Source: Aurantiacibacter spongiae (GTDB taxonomy: Bacteria > Pseudomonadota > Alphaproteobacteria > Sphingomonadales > Sphingomonadaceae). From it: a DNA stretch of 64,000 bases. Positions 8,251 through 16,445 of this stretch are shown here, piece after piece. Each line of letters opens with the position of its first letter. The stretch's first letter is position 1. Location: NCBI RefSeq assembly GCF_003815535.1, contig NZ_RPFZ01000001.1, forward strand, positions 1,426,001 through 1,490,000, given 5' to 3'. The position numbers and the translations under genes were made by a program. A model generated the notes under the pieces. The model was not told the origin of the DNA. It was given only the letters and a program-made list of their open reading frames with translations, and did no database searches.

Positions 8251-10923
8251 ATGCGCGCCATGTTCCCGGACATCGTGACTTCGCGACCAACCGACAGCCG
8301 CGTCCGCGCCGTGCTCGGCCCGACGAACACCGGCAAGACCCATCTGGCGATCGAACGGATGTGCGGTCATGCCAGCGGCGTGATCGGCTTTCCCCTGCGG
8401 CTTCTCGCGCGGGAGGTGTACGACCGGGTTTGTGCGATCAAGGGCGAAAGCCAGGTCGCGCTCGTCACGGGGGAAGAGCGGATCGAGCCGAAGACCGCGC
8501 GCTATTTCCTCTGCACCGCCGAGGCCATGCCGCGCGATGGCGGCGGCAAGAGCTTCGTCGCACTCGACGAGGCGCAGCTCGCCGCCGACCGCGAACGCGG
8601 GCACATCTTCACCGACCGCCTGCTGAACGCACGCGGGCGGGACGAGACGATGCTGCTGGGTTCCGCCACGATCGAACCGCTGATCCGCGCGCTCGTGCCG
8701 CGGGCCGAGATCGAGGAGCGTCCGCGCTTTTCCACCCTGACCCATGCCGGCAGCGCCAAGCTGTCGCGCCTGCCGCCGCGCAGCGCCGTGGTCGCCTTCT
8801 CCATCGAGCAGGTCTATCAGGTGGCCGAGCTGCTGCGGCGTTTCCGCGGCGGGGCGGCGGTGGTCATGGGGGCGCTCAGTCCGCAGACGCGCAACCGGCA
8901 GGTCGAGCTCTTCCAGTCGGGAGAGGTCGATTACATCGTCGCCACAGATGCCATCGGCATGGGTCTCAACCTCGATGTGCGGCACGTCGCCTTTGCCGCC
9001 CTGTCCAAGTTCGATGGGGTGCGCCAGCGGCGGCTGACACCGGCGGAAATGGCGCAGATCGCCGGACGCGCCGGCCGGCACCAGACCGACGGCAGCTTCG
9101 GCACGCTGTCTGGCAACCGCCGCGGAGCGCCGCTGGAACTGACCGAGGACGAGGTCTACGCGATAGAACAGCATCGCTTCGCCCCGCTGACGAAACTCTA
9201 CTGGCGCGACCCGAAGCCGCGCTTCGATACGCTGGACGTGCTTGTCGCCGACCTGGAGCGTCGCCCGCACGAACCCGAACTGACCGCCGCGCCCGAGGCC
9301 ATCGACCTCGCCGTGCTGAAACGCCTTTCCGAAGACCCGGCCATCGCGCGCGACGTCACGACGGCGGGCCTGGTGCGAAGGTTCTGGGAAGCCTGCCAGC
9401 TCCCCGATTTTCGCAGCCAGGGGGCCGATGCGCACGCCCGCTTCGTTGCCCGGTTGTGGAGCGATCTGCGCCACGGCCATATCGGCGCGGATTACGTCGC
9501 GGCGCGCATTTCCGAACTGGGCCATACGGGCGGGGATATCGACACGTTGCAGGGCCGCCTCGCCGCCATCCGCAGCTGGGCCTATATCTGCCAGCGTCCC
9601 GACTGGGTGCTGGCCCGTGACGAGATGGCCGCCCGCGCCCGCGCTGCCGAGGCGAAGCTGTCCGACGCACTGCACCAGCGCCTGACCGAGCGTTTCGTGA
9701 ATCGGCGAACCTCTGTATTGATGAAAAGCATGGGAAAGGATGCCGGCCTCTTGCGCGTGAAACTGGAAGACGATGGACAGGTGAAGGTCGAGGACCAGCA
9801 CATTGGCCACCTGGAGGGGTTTCGCTTCGTCGTCGACGCCACCGCCGATTCGGACGAACGCAAGCTGATGCTGGCCGCGGCGGAAAAGCACATGGCAGGG
9901 CTGCTCGCGCAGAAGGCGCAGAAGCTGGTGGCGGACGAATTGGGCGATCTCGCCATCGCGCACGGCGCCATCGTGCGCAGGGGCGCCGGGGGAGCGCCCG
10001 ATCAGGTCATCGCCGCGCTCGAACGCGGCCGGGCGGCAACGCGGCCGCGGATCGTGCTGGAGAAGGATCTCGCCCGCCTCGATCCGGCCCATCGCGCGCG
10101 CGTGCAGGACGCGCTCGAACACTGGCTGGAGGCGCGCCTTGCCCCGCTCGCCCCCTTGCGCGCGCTGGAAGCGGCAAGCGAGGATCCCGAAGCCGGGAGC
10201 GAGGTGCGCGCGCTGCTGCTGACGCTTGCGGATCGCGGCGGTACCGTTAGGCGGGAGGATGCCGGACTGGCCCATGTCCCCAAGGACAAGCGCCCCTTCA
10301 TGCGCCGTCTGGGCGTCACCATCGGGTCGCTCGACGTCTATGTCCCGTCGCTGCTCAAGCCCGCGCCGCGACAGCTTCTCCACGAACTCGGGGTGGACCC
10401 CCGCCCCCTGCGCGAGACCATGGAACCTGTCATCGATGCCGGCAGGCATCCCCCCGCCGGCTATCGCCGTGCCGGGCGGCAGGCCATCCGTGTCGACATG
10501 GCGGAAAAGCTCTTTCGGGCCGCACACGAAGCGAGGGCCAGGGCGGCAGAGCGCGGTTTTCCGGTCGATACCGCGCTCGCCACCAGCATGGGACTTACGC
10601 AGGACGGCTTTCGCAGCCTGATGAAGGACGCGGGCTTTCGCCAGGGGCAGCCGGTCGAACTGGCGGAGGGTGCCTACGGACCGCCCCGCCCGGTGCCGTG
10701 GACCTGGCGCCCCCTTCGCAAGGATCGGGGGCCGGCCCAGGGGCCGCGCAGGGTGCGTGAGAACGGCAGACCGCCGGCGCATCACGCCGGGAAGGGCGAA
10801 GGCAAGCCCCGCAGCAAGGGCGACGGGCGCGAACGGCGTCGCGGTGCGCCCGAACGCCGGAAGGCCGATCACGGTCCGGCCACCGGCAAGGCGTTCGCCG
10901 GGCTGGCGGACCTGCTGGAATAG
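8251..10923 (+). CDS. SUV3-like ATP-dependent RNA helicase
   Basis: An 890-residue superfamily 2 helicase. Motifs in order: Walker A GPTNTGKTH (about residue 23), DEAQ box ALDEAQL (about 108), motif III GSATIEPL, and motif VI QIAGRAGRH (about 280). It resembles the SUV3 helicase of mitochondrial RNA degradation, which alphaproteobacteria carry as a stand-alone gene; an RNA turnover role is inferred. The last 100 residues are basic and low in complexity (many R, K, G, P), suggesting RNA binding. ATG 8251 is preferred; TTG 8224 and ATG 8260 are alternatives. It is followed after 2 bases by the S4 gene. Confidence 0.88.
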   Translation: MRAMFPDIVTSRPTDSRVRAVLGPTNTGKTHLAIERMCGHASGVIGFPLRLLAREVYDRVCAIKGESQVALVTGEERIEPKTARYFLCTAEAMPRDGGGKSFVALDEAQLAADRERGHIFTDRLLNARGRDETMLLGSATIEPLIRALVPRAEIEERPRFSTLTHAGSAKLSRLPPRSAVVAFSIEQVYQVAELLRRFRGGAAVVMGALSPQTRNRQVELFQSGEVDYIVATDAIGMGLNLDVRHVAFAALSKFDGVRQRRLTPAEMAQIAGRAGRHQTDGSFGTLSGNRRGAPLELTEDEVYAIEQHRFAPLTKLYWRDPKPRFDTLDVLVADLERRPHEPELTAAPEAIDLAVLKRLSEDPAIARDVTTAGLVRRFWEACQLPDFRSQGADAHARFVARLWSDLRHGHIGADYVAARISELGHTGGDIDTLQGRLAAIRSWAYICQRPDWVLARDEMAARARAAEAKLSDALHQRLTERFVNRRTSVLMKSMGKDAGLLRVKLEDDGQVKVEDQHIGHLEGFRFVVDATADSDERKLMLAAAEKHMAGLLAQKAQKLVADELGDLAIAHGAIVRRGAGGAPDQVIAALERGRAATRPRIVLEKDLARLDPAHRARVQDALEHWLEARLAPLAPLRALEAASEDPEAGSEVRALLLTLADRGGTVRREDAGLAHVPKDKRPFMRRLGVTIGSLDVYVPSLLKPAPRQLLHELGVDPRPLRETMEPVIDAGRHPPAGYRRAGRQAIRVDMAEKLFRAAHEARARAAERGFPVDTALATSMGLTQDGFRSLMKDAGFRQGQPVELAEGAYGPPRPVPWTWRPLRKDRGPAQGPRRVRENGRPPAHHAGKGEGKPRSKGDGRERRRGAPERRKADHGPATGKAFAGLADLLE

Positions 10924-10925
10924 GA

Positions 10926-11249
10926 ATGCGGCTCGACCTGCTGCTGTGCCGCCTGCGCTTTGCCAAGAGTCGCGCGGTCGCCCGGCGCTGGATTGGCGAG
11001 GGGCACATGCGCTGCAACGGCAACCGGGTCGAACGGCCCGACAGACCCGTCTTCCCGGGAGACGTTCTCACCCTGCCCGTGGGGCGGCAGGTGCGTGTCA
11101 TCGCGGTCGAGGCCCTGCCCGAAAGGCGCGGTCCGGCCAGCGAGGCGCGGACGCACTACCGCGACCTTGACGCGCCCGCTCCTATCGCCATAGCAGGGGC
11201 GATGCCCTGTGACGGGGCGACCAAAAACAAGGGACAATCGCCGCCATGA
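10926..11249 (+). CDS. S4 RNA-binding domain protein (Hsp15-like)
   Basis: A 107-residue protein whose first 60 residues are an S4 domain, starting [16 protein letters not shown] and continuing with GHMRCNG and GDVLTLPVG. The related E. coli Hsp15 binds stalled 50S subunits. Here the role is inferred from the domain only. It begins 2 bases after the helicase stop and ends in an ATGA overlap with the ferredoxin gene, so helicase, S4 protein and ferredoxin are likely one transcript. Confidence 0.88.
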   Translation: MRLDLLLCRLRFAKSRAVARRWIGEGHMRCNGNRVERPDRPVFPGDVLTLPVGRQVRVIAVEALPERRGPASEARTHYRDLDAPAPIAIAGAMPCDGATKNKGQSPP

Positions 11250-11584
11250 CCTATGTCGTCACCGACGCATGCATCAAGTGCAAGTACACCGACTGTGTCG
11301 AGGTCTGCCCGGTCGACTGCTTCTACGAGGGCGAGGTGATGCTCGTCATCAATCCGTCCGAATGCATCGACTGCGGTGTCTGCGAACCCGAATGCCCGGC
11401 CGAGGCGATCCTTCCCGATACCGAGGAAGGAACGGAGAAGTGGCTCGAACTCAACACGAAATATTCCGCCGAATGGCCCAATATCACCGAGGCCAAGGAT
11501 CCCCCCGCCGATGCCGACGAGCACAAGGGCGAGGATGGCAAGATGGACAAGTACTTCACCCCCGAACCCGGCGAGGGTGACTGA
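11246..11584 (+). CDS. fdxA: seven-iron ferredoxin FdxA
   Basis: A 112-residue ferredoxin with cysteines at 9, 17, 21 and 40, 43, 46, 50, the pattern of a [3Fe-4S] plus [4Fe-4S] protein of the Azotobacter FdI type. Extra cysteines sit at 12 and 25. The C-terminal 50 residues are acidic and have no cluster ligands, as in this family. It transfers single electrons in the cytoplasm; the partner is not known. The start overlaps the S4 gene by ATGA. Confidence 0.93.
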   Translation: MTYVVTDACIKCKYTDCVEVCPVDCFYEGEVMLVINPSECIDCGVCEPECPAEAILPDTEEGTEKWLELNTKYSAEWPNITEAKDPPADADEHKGEDGKMDKYFTPEPGEGD

Positions 11585-11597
11585 GCCCCACCGCGCG

Positions 11598-12524
11598 ATG
11601 AGCGCCGATACCGATACTTCCGAAGAGACGCCGGCGCGCAAGCGCGACAGGCTTTCGAGCGGCACCCGGTATGCCGGGCGTGCGGCTACGGGGGTGGTGG
11701 GCATGGCGAAGGACGTGGCCGGGCGCGCCGGGCGCAACAACATATCGATCGTATCCGCCGGCGTTGCGTTCTACGTCTTTCTCGCGATGGTTCCCCTCCT
11801 CGCCGCGACGGTGCTGACCTACGGCCTCATCGCAACGCCCGCACAGGTCACGCAGGATATCGGCGCACTGACCCAGGTCATGCCCGAGGCGGCGGCGGGC
11901 CTGTTCGCAGACCAGCTGGAAAGCGTCGTCGAAACCTCCGCCGGCAAGAAGGGCGTGGGCCTCTTGATCGCGCTCGGTTTTGCGCTGTTCGGGGCGCGGA
12001 ACGGCGCCGGCTCGGTGCTGACGGCGCTTAACATCTCGCACGGCGTGGCCGAGGCCCGCAGCCTCGTGAGGGGCAATCTGGCGGCGTTGGCCATCACCGC
12101 GGGCGGGATCGTCGCCGTGATCCTGGCGGTGCTCGCAATGGGAGTGCTGACCGCGCTGACGGCGCTGATCGGCGGCGGGGCGGCCATCGCCGGAACCGCG
12201 GTGACCTATTTGTTCCTGTTCGGCGTGGGGACCGCCGGGGCGGCGACCTTGTTCCGCTATGCGCCAAATCGCCCCGTCCCGTCCTGGAAACTGGTCCTGC
12301 CCGGCGCCATCCTGGCCTCGATCGGGTGGTTTCTGCTGACCCTCGGATTCGGCATCTACGTCGCCAATTTCGGCAATTACAACGCCACCTACGGCTCGCT
12401 CAGCGCGGTGGTGGTGCTGCTGACGTGGCTGTATCTGTCGGCCATCGTGCTGTTGCTCGGCGCCGAACTCAACGCCAGCTGGGGCGACCGGCGGCCCGGC
12501 TATCGCGGGCTCGAGGTCGGCTGA
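11598..12524 (+). CDS. YihY/virulence factor BrkB family membrane protein
   Basis: A 308-residue inner-membrane protein. After a charged N terminus of about 45 residues come about six hydrophobic segments, starting at VSAGVAFYVFLAMVPLLAATVL and ending at VVVLLTWLYLSAIVLLLGAELNA, whose LxWLYLSA...GAELNA signature marks the family. The function of the family is not settled (the old ribonuclease BN name was an error). ATG 11598 is 13 bases after the fdxA stop; the frame is open further upstream inside fdxA but that part is out of register with family length. Confidence 0.87.
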   Translation: MSADTDTSEETPARKRDRLSSGTRYAGRAATGVVGMAKDVAGRAGRNNISIVSAGVAFYVFLAMVPLLAATVLTYGLIATPAQVTQDIGALTQVMPEAAAGLFADQLESVVETSAGKKGVGLLIALGFALFGARNGAGSVLTALNISHGVAEARSLVRGNLAALAITAGGIVAVILAVLAMGVLTALTALIGGGAAIAGTAVTYLFLFGVGTAGAATLFRYAPNRPVPSWKLVLPGAILASIGWFLLTLGFGIYVANFGNYNATYGSLSAVVVLLTWLYLSAIVLLLGAELNASWGDRRPGYRGLEVG

Positions 12525-12546
12525 CCGGTTGCGATTCGCAACGCTG

Positions 12547-12564
12547 GATTCGCGGTCGCGAATC
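12547..12564. repeat. near-perfect palindrome between yihY-like gene and carD
   Basis: GATTCGCG and CGCGAATC are perfect 8-base arms separated by GT. A related half (GCGATTCGC) lies just upstream near 12531. It may be a terminator stem for the YihY gene or an operator for carD; no T-tract follows. Confidence 0.4.
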
Positions 12565-12729
12565 TGATATGTGTCACCGGTATTGCAGCCTCTTCGCCGA
12601 AGGACTGCATGCGATACGGAAGGCAGGTCGCTCCTCTCATCCAGATCGGAATACGATACGCGCCGCAGGGTCGTGGCGCGGTCATCGTGTCGCCGGCTGG
12701 CAGTGCGGCCTGCATAGAAAGGAAACTTC

Positions 12730-13263
12730 ATGGGTGCGAATGCAACCGCTTTCGACGTAGGCGATTACGTCGTTTATCCCAAGCACGGCGTGGGCCGTGT
12801 CATCGAGCTGCAGAACGAGGAAATCGCCGGCATGCAGCTCGAACTGTATGTCCTGCGGTTCGAGAAGGAGCGCATGACGCTGCGCGTTCCCACCAACAAG
12901 GTCGAGGCCATCGGGATGCGCAAGCTGTCGAGCGACAAGACCTTGAAGGAGGCGATGGAAACCCTGAAGGGCAAGCCGAAGGTCAAGCGCACGATGTGGA
13001 GCCGCCGGGCGCAGGAATACGAAGCCAAGATCAATTCGGGCGACCTGGTCTCCATCGCCGAGGTAACCCGCGACCTGTTCCGCCCGGAAGACCAGCCTGA
13101 GCAGAGCTATTCCGAACGCCAGATCTTCGAGGCCGCCTCCAGCCGGCTGGCCCGCGAACTCGCGGCGATGGAAAAGACCGACGAGCCGACGGCGCTTACC
13201 AAGATTCTCGACGTGCTGAAGGAACACGCACCGCAATATTACGAGAACACCGAAGAAGCCTGA
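12730..13263 (+). CDS. carD: CarD family transcriptional regulator
   Basis: A 177-residue protein with an N-terminal Tudor-like RNA-polymerase-interaction domain (FDVGDYVVYPKHGVGRV at residues 8-22) and a helical C-terminal domain ending in YSERQIFEAASSRLARELAAM. CarD binds the RNA polymerase beta subunit and stabilises open promoter complexes at rRNA and other genes. The start ATG 12730 has AAAGGAA a few bases upstream. A strong terminator follows the stop. Proximity to fdxA and the S4/helicase genes is the usual alphaproteobacterial arrangement. Confidence 0.94.
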   Translation: MGANATAFDVGDYVVYPKHGVGRVIELQNEEIAGMQLELYVLRFEKERMTLRVPTNKVEAIGMRKLSSDKTLKEAMETLKGKPKVKRTMWSRRAQEYEAKINSGDLVSIAEVTRDLFRPEDQPEQSYSERQIFEAASSRLARELAAMEKTDEPTALTKILDVLKEHAPQYYENTEEA

Positions 13264-13286
13264 TCCGCTTTCGCGCGACGATCGGC

Positions 13287-13319
13287 AAGGGGCGCCCGCA
13301 CCGCGCGGCGCCCCTTTTT
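13287..13319 (+). terminator. intrinsic terminator after carD
   Basis: AAGGGGCGCC pairs with GGCGCCCCTT around a short loop and is followed by TTTTT, 24 bases past the carD stop. Confidence 0.88.
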
Positions 13320-13381
13320 CGTATCTTCCGCCCAACCGCCGATCCCGTCCGCCGAACGTCTTTGCGAGTGCCTGCGAACTC

Positions 13382-13401
13382 GTGTATTACTGATGTAACA
13401 C
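13382..13401. promoter_or_regulatory. operator-like dyad before DUF2807 gene
   Basis: GTGTATTAC and GTAACAC form an imperfect inverted repeat (one extra base on the left) 20 bases before the start codon, overlapping where a promoter should lie. It is a candidate repressor site; no regulator gene is adjacent. Confidence 0.4.
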
Positions 13402-13421
13402 GCAAACACGGGATAGGCATC

Positions 13422-14192
13422 ATGCGATTCGATACGTTCATCCGCGCTCTCGGTGAAGCGCTGGTCACCGCCGCAAACGAAGCCGGGCGTGACGGCCGCT
13501 TCGCGTTCCGTTTCGATGGCAATGGTAACGATGAGAGCGCGCACGGCGTACCGCTCGGCGAGCTCGACCTCGAAGGGCAGGATGTCGACGCTCTCAAACT
13601 CGCCGGCTCGCGTTCGGACCACGTCCACGTCACGACCGGCGATCGCCTCGCGATCCGGGTGGAGGGCGACGATGATGATGATGATACAGCTCTACGCTTC
13701 CGTATAGACGGCAATTGCTTGAAGATCGCCCGTCGGAGTGGGATGGGCGGCGGGTCGCGGATAGACGTGACCCTGCCCGGTCTGCGACGAATCGCCATCA
13801 GCGGCGGCGGCACGGTAGAGGCGGAAACGCTGGCGAGCGAGGCGTCGATCGCGATCGGTGGGTCGGGCCGCGTAAGCGTCGCGAAACTCGCCGGTCACAG
13901 TCTGAGCGCGAAGATCGGGGGCGCTGGCGATATCGCCATAGGCGGGGGCTCGGTCGATGAACTGTCCCTCGCCATCGGCGGGTCGGGAACGCTCGACGCG
14001 GTCGCGCTCGACGTCGGCAAGGCCGAAATTCGCATCGGTGGGTCGGGCAAGGCGCAATTCGCCAGCGATGGCGAGGTCACGGCCCGTATCGGCGGATCGG
14101 GCGATATCGTGGTGCACGGCGCGGCACGGTGCTCGCTGAAGGCGGGCGGATCGGGCAGATTGCGCTGCGTACCGCGCGAACGGGCCGCCTGA
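13422..14192 (+). CDS. DUF2807 (GIN domain) repeat protein
   Basis: A 256-residue protein without a clear signal peptide at this start. An acidic run (DDDDDD, encoded by repeated GAT/GAC codons near 13669-13686) precedes a beta-helix part made of about six turns, each carrying IGGSG or IGGAG or AGGSG, spaced roughly 17-22 residues. This is the DUF2807 fold also called putative auto-transporter adhesin head; function is unknown. ATG 13422 has GGATAG 5 bases upstream. Absence of a secretion signal is unusual for the family, where a signal peptide is common. Confidence 0.82.
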   Translation: MRFDTFIRALGEALVTAANEAGRDGRFAFRFDGNGNDESAHGVPLGELDLEGQDVDALKLAGSRSDHVHVTTGDRLAIRVEGDDDDDDTALRFRIDGNCLKIARRSGMGGGSRIDVTLPGLRRIAISGGGTVEAETLASEASIAIGGSGRVSVAKLAGHSLSAKIGGAGDIAIGGGSVDELSLAIGGSGTLDAVALDVGKAEIRIGGSGKAQFASDGEVTARIGGSGDIVVHGAARCSLKAGGSGRLRCVPRERAA

Positions 14193-14265
14193 CCCGGTTC
14201 ATTTCCCGTCCATCGGAGAAGGCGCAGCGTCACCACACCCGCTGCCCTTTCGAGAATGTGGCCCA

Positions 14266-14592
14266 ATGCGATTTGCCGCCCTGTCCGCGCCCTTGCTGCT
14301 TCTCGCACTCGGCGGCTGTGTCGCGAGGACGGCCTTCGACGTCGCGACCGCCCCCTTTCGCGTTGCCGGCAAGGCTTACGATCTTGCCACCACCAGCCAG
14401 TCCGAGGCGGACGAGCGGCGCGGACGCGAAATTCGCCGGCGCGAGGAGCGCGCGGGTCGGTTGCAGCGCGATCTCGACGATCTCGAGCATGATTGCCTGA
14501 GCGGCGACGATGGCGATTGCCGCCGCGCGGCGGAGGTCCGCCGCGAACTGGCCGCACTGCTGCCGACGGTTCCGCTCGAACCGGATCGCTAG
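14266..14592 (+). CDS. small putative lipoprotein
   Basis: A 108-residue protein with an N-terminal signal ending in the lipobox LGGC (Cys at 18), followed by FDVATAPFRVAGKAYDLATTS and a strongly charged helical tail with two cysteines (DCLSGDDGDC). It should be lipid-anchored in the periplasm. No function is known to me. Its TAG stop shares the sequence CTAG with the stop of the convergent tsaC gene. Confidence 0.75.
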   Translation: MRFAALSAPLLLLALGGCVARTAFDVATAPFRVAGKAYDLATTSQSEADERRGREIRRREERAGRLQRDLDDLEHDCLSGDDGDCRRAAEVRRELAALLPTVPLEPDR

Positions 14593-15572
14593 GGCGTGGC
14601 GGCGCGGCGCAGCCGGTCGTTGATTGCGATACCGACGCCTTGTTCGGGCACCGGAGCGACAGCGATGCGGGGATTGTCGGATCGCGCCGCTTCGTGAAGG
14701 CGGGCATAAAGATTACGGGCCGCCTCGACGACATCGCCCGTGGCCGACAGGGTCGCATCACCCGTGACTGCCCCGAAGCCGATCAGATATTCCCCGTCTT
14801 CCCTGGCGTGGGCGTTCAACCGAACCGGCTTGCCCGGTGAATAGTGCCTGGCGAGTTGTCCCGGCGCCTCGATAGTCGTCTGGCGCGACTTTTCCGCAGA
14901 TGGAGCGAGGAATTGCGGGGCGCCGGCCTCGTTGAAGGCCGGCCCGGCGCGCAGTATGGCCCAGCGGCCATCGTCGCGCAGCTTCAGGATCGTCGATTCG
15001 ACGCCCGCAGCGGTAGGGCCGGCGTCGAGCACCAGATCGATCCGCCCGTCCAGTGTCGCCAGCACGTGGTCCGCCGTTGTCGGGCTGGTGAAACCGCTGC
15101 GATTGGCAGACGGCGCAGCCAACGGCCCCGCCCCGGCAATGACCGCGCGTGCGACGGGATGGTTCGGCAGACGCAAGCCTATCGTATCGAGCCCTGCCGT
15201 CACCTCGCGCGCGACGGGCGCTCCTAATCGCAATGGCACGACCAGCGTGGCGGAGCGGCCCCACGCCTCCGTCGCGAATTCGCCGAGACTGATTTCCCCG
15301 TGCGGACTTCGCCAGTCCGCCACGCGCCGCTCGATATCGGTGAACGCCGCCGCCTGCTCCAACGACGCGACGTGGACGATCAGCGGATTGAAGGATGGCC
15401 GTCCCTTGGCCGAGAACAGGCGTGCCACGGCTTCCGCGTCGTCGGCCCGCGCAGCGAGGCCGTAGACGGTCTCGGTCGGCAAGGCCACGAGCCCGCCATT
15501 CTCCAGCACTCGCAACGCGCGCGCCACGCCTTCCCTGTCGGCGGGAACGGTCGGTGTCTTGTGAGCCATCAC
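14589..15572 (-). CDS. L-threonylcarbamoyladenylate synthase (Sua5 type)
   Basis: Forms threonylcarbamoyl-AMP from threonine, bicarbonate and ATP for the t6A37 modification of ANN-decoding tRNAs. The 327-residue length is the long Sua5 form: an N-terminal YrdC domain (GLVALPTETVYGLAARA, KGRPSFNPLIVHV, PLAAPSANRSG, GVESTILKL) plus a C-terminal Sua5 domain (about residues 235-327) joined by the LARHYSPGKP linker. The start used is ATG 15572; the second codon is also ATG. Divergent from the DUF815 gene with only 23 bases between starts, so their promoters must overlap. Confidence 0.93.
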   Translation of the reverse strand: MMAHKTPTVPADREGVARALRVLENGGLVALPTETVYGLAARADDAEAVARLFSAKGRPSFNPLIVHVASLEQAAAFTDIERRVADWRSPHGEISLGEFATEAWGRSATLVVPLRLGAPVAREVTAGLDTIGLRLPNHPVARAVIAGAGPLAAPSANRSGFTSPTTADHVLATLDGRIDLVLDAGPTAAGVESTILKLRDDGRWAILRAGPAFNEAGAPQFLAPSAEKSRQTTIEAPGQLARHYSPGKPVRLNAHAREDGEYLIGFGAVTGDATLSATGDVVEAARNLYARLHEAARSDNPRIAVAPVPEQGVGIAINDRLRRAATP

Positions 15573-15595
15573 TCCCGCCTATAGGACCAGCGGCG

Positions 15596-16435
15596 ATGAC
15601 AAACCAAGCCGACATCGCGGACGCGTTGCGAAGGATCGCGGACACGCTGGAGCGCGACATCGCGCCGCCGCCGCCACCGGAAGACTGGCGAGCGTTCCCC
15701 GCCTATGTCTGGGCCGGCGACGGTGCCCGCGGTATCGATCGGATCGAAGCCCCTGCCCTGCGCCTGCTGCGTGGCATCGACGCGCAGAAGGCCGCCGTCA
15801 CTCGCAACGTCGCCCGCCTCGCCGCAGGTTTGCCCGCGCACGACATGCTGCTGTGGGGTGCCCGCGGGACGGGCAAGTCCGCCCTGCTGCGATCCGCAAT
15901 TGCCGAGGTGCAGGGGTCGGGCGGCGACATAGCGCTGGTCCAGGTGGCGACGGACGTCGTAGCGTCCCTGCCGACGCTGTTCGCCGAGCTGGGCGGGGCC
16001 CGGCGTCGTTTTCTGGTCTTCGTCGATGATCTCGGATTCGCGGAAGCCGACGCAGCCGGACCGCGCCACTTGCGCAGTTGGCTCGATGGAGGGATCGAGG
16101 CGCGCCCACCGAATGTCCGGCTGGCGGTCACGTCGAACCGGCGGGCCATCCTGCCGCGCCACGCCAGTGAACAGGACGATCCGCTCAATCCGCGCGATGC
16201 GGTGGACGATTCGCTGGCGCTGGCCGACCGCTTCGGCATGGCCCTGGGTTTCCATAATCTCGGACAGGAGGACTACCTCGACATCCTGCGCGGTTACGCC
16301 GAGGAATACGCCCTTCCGCTCGACGAGAACGAAGCGCTGGAATGGGCGAAGCGCCGAGGGGCGCGGTCCGGCCGGGTCGCGTGGCACTTCATCACCGAAC
16401 TGGCCGGGCGGGAAGGCAGGGCGCTTCCGCGCTGA
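15596..16435 (+). CDS. DUF815 family AAA-type ATPase
   Basis: A 279-residue cytoplasmic protein with Walker A WGARGTGKSALL (about residue 83), Walker B RFLVFVDDLGF (about 137-147), a sensor-1 region VRLAVTSNRR and an arginine-rich C-terminal lid (RRGARSGRVAW). Short proline run PPPPP near residue 25. Members resemble DnaA/DnaC-type loader ATPases, but their role is not characterised. ATG 15596 is the first start after the divergent promoter region. The stop is 10 bases from that of the convergent next gene. Confidence 0.87.
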   Translation: MTNQADIADALRRIADTLERDIAPPPPPEDWRAFPAYVWAGDGARGIDRIEAPALRLLRGIDAQKAAVTRNVARLAAGLPAHDMLLWGARGTGKSALLRSAIAEVQGSGGDIALVQVATDVVASLPTLFAELGGARRRFLVFVDDLGFAEADAAGPRHLRSWLDGGIEARPPNVRLAVTSNRRAILPRHASEQDDPLNPRDAVDDSLALADRFGMALGFHNLGQEDYLDILRGYAEEYALPLDENEALEWAKRRGARSGRVAWHFITELAGREGRALPR

Positions 16436-16445
16436 CCCATGCCTG

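Noticed and set aside
7972-10872. 966-codon minus-strand open frame
   Set aside because: Antisense to the SUV3-like helicase gene, which has all helicase motifs in order.
12525-12729. Additional small gene upstream of carD
   Set aside because: Several short frames exist, but none has a ribosome site or family resemblance, and codon use does not differ from noise.
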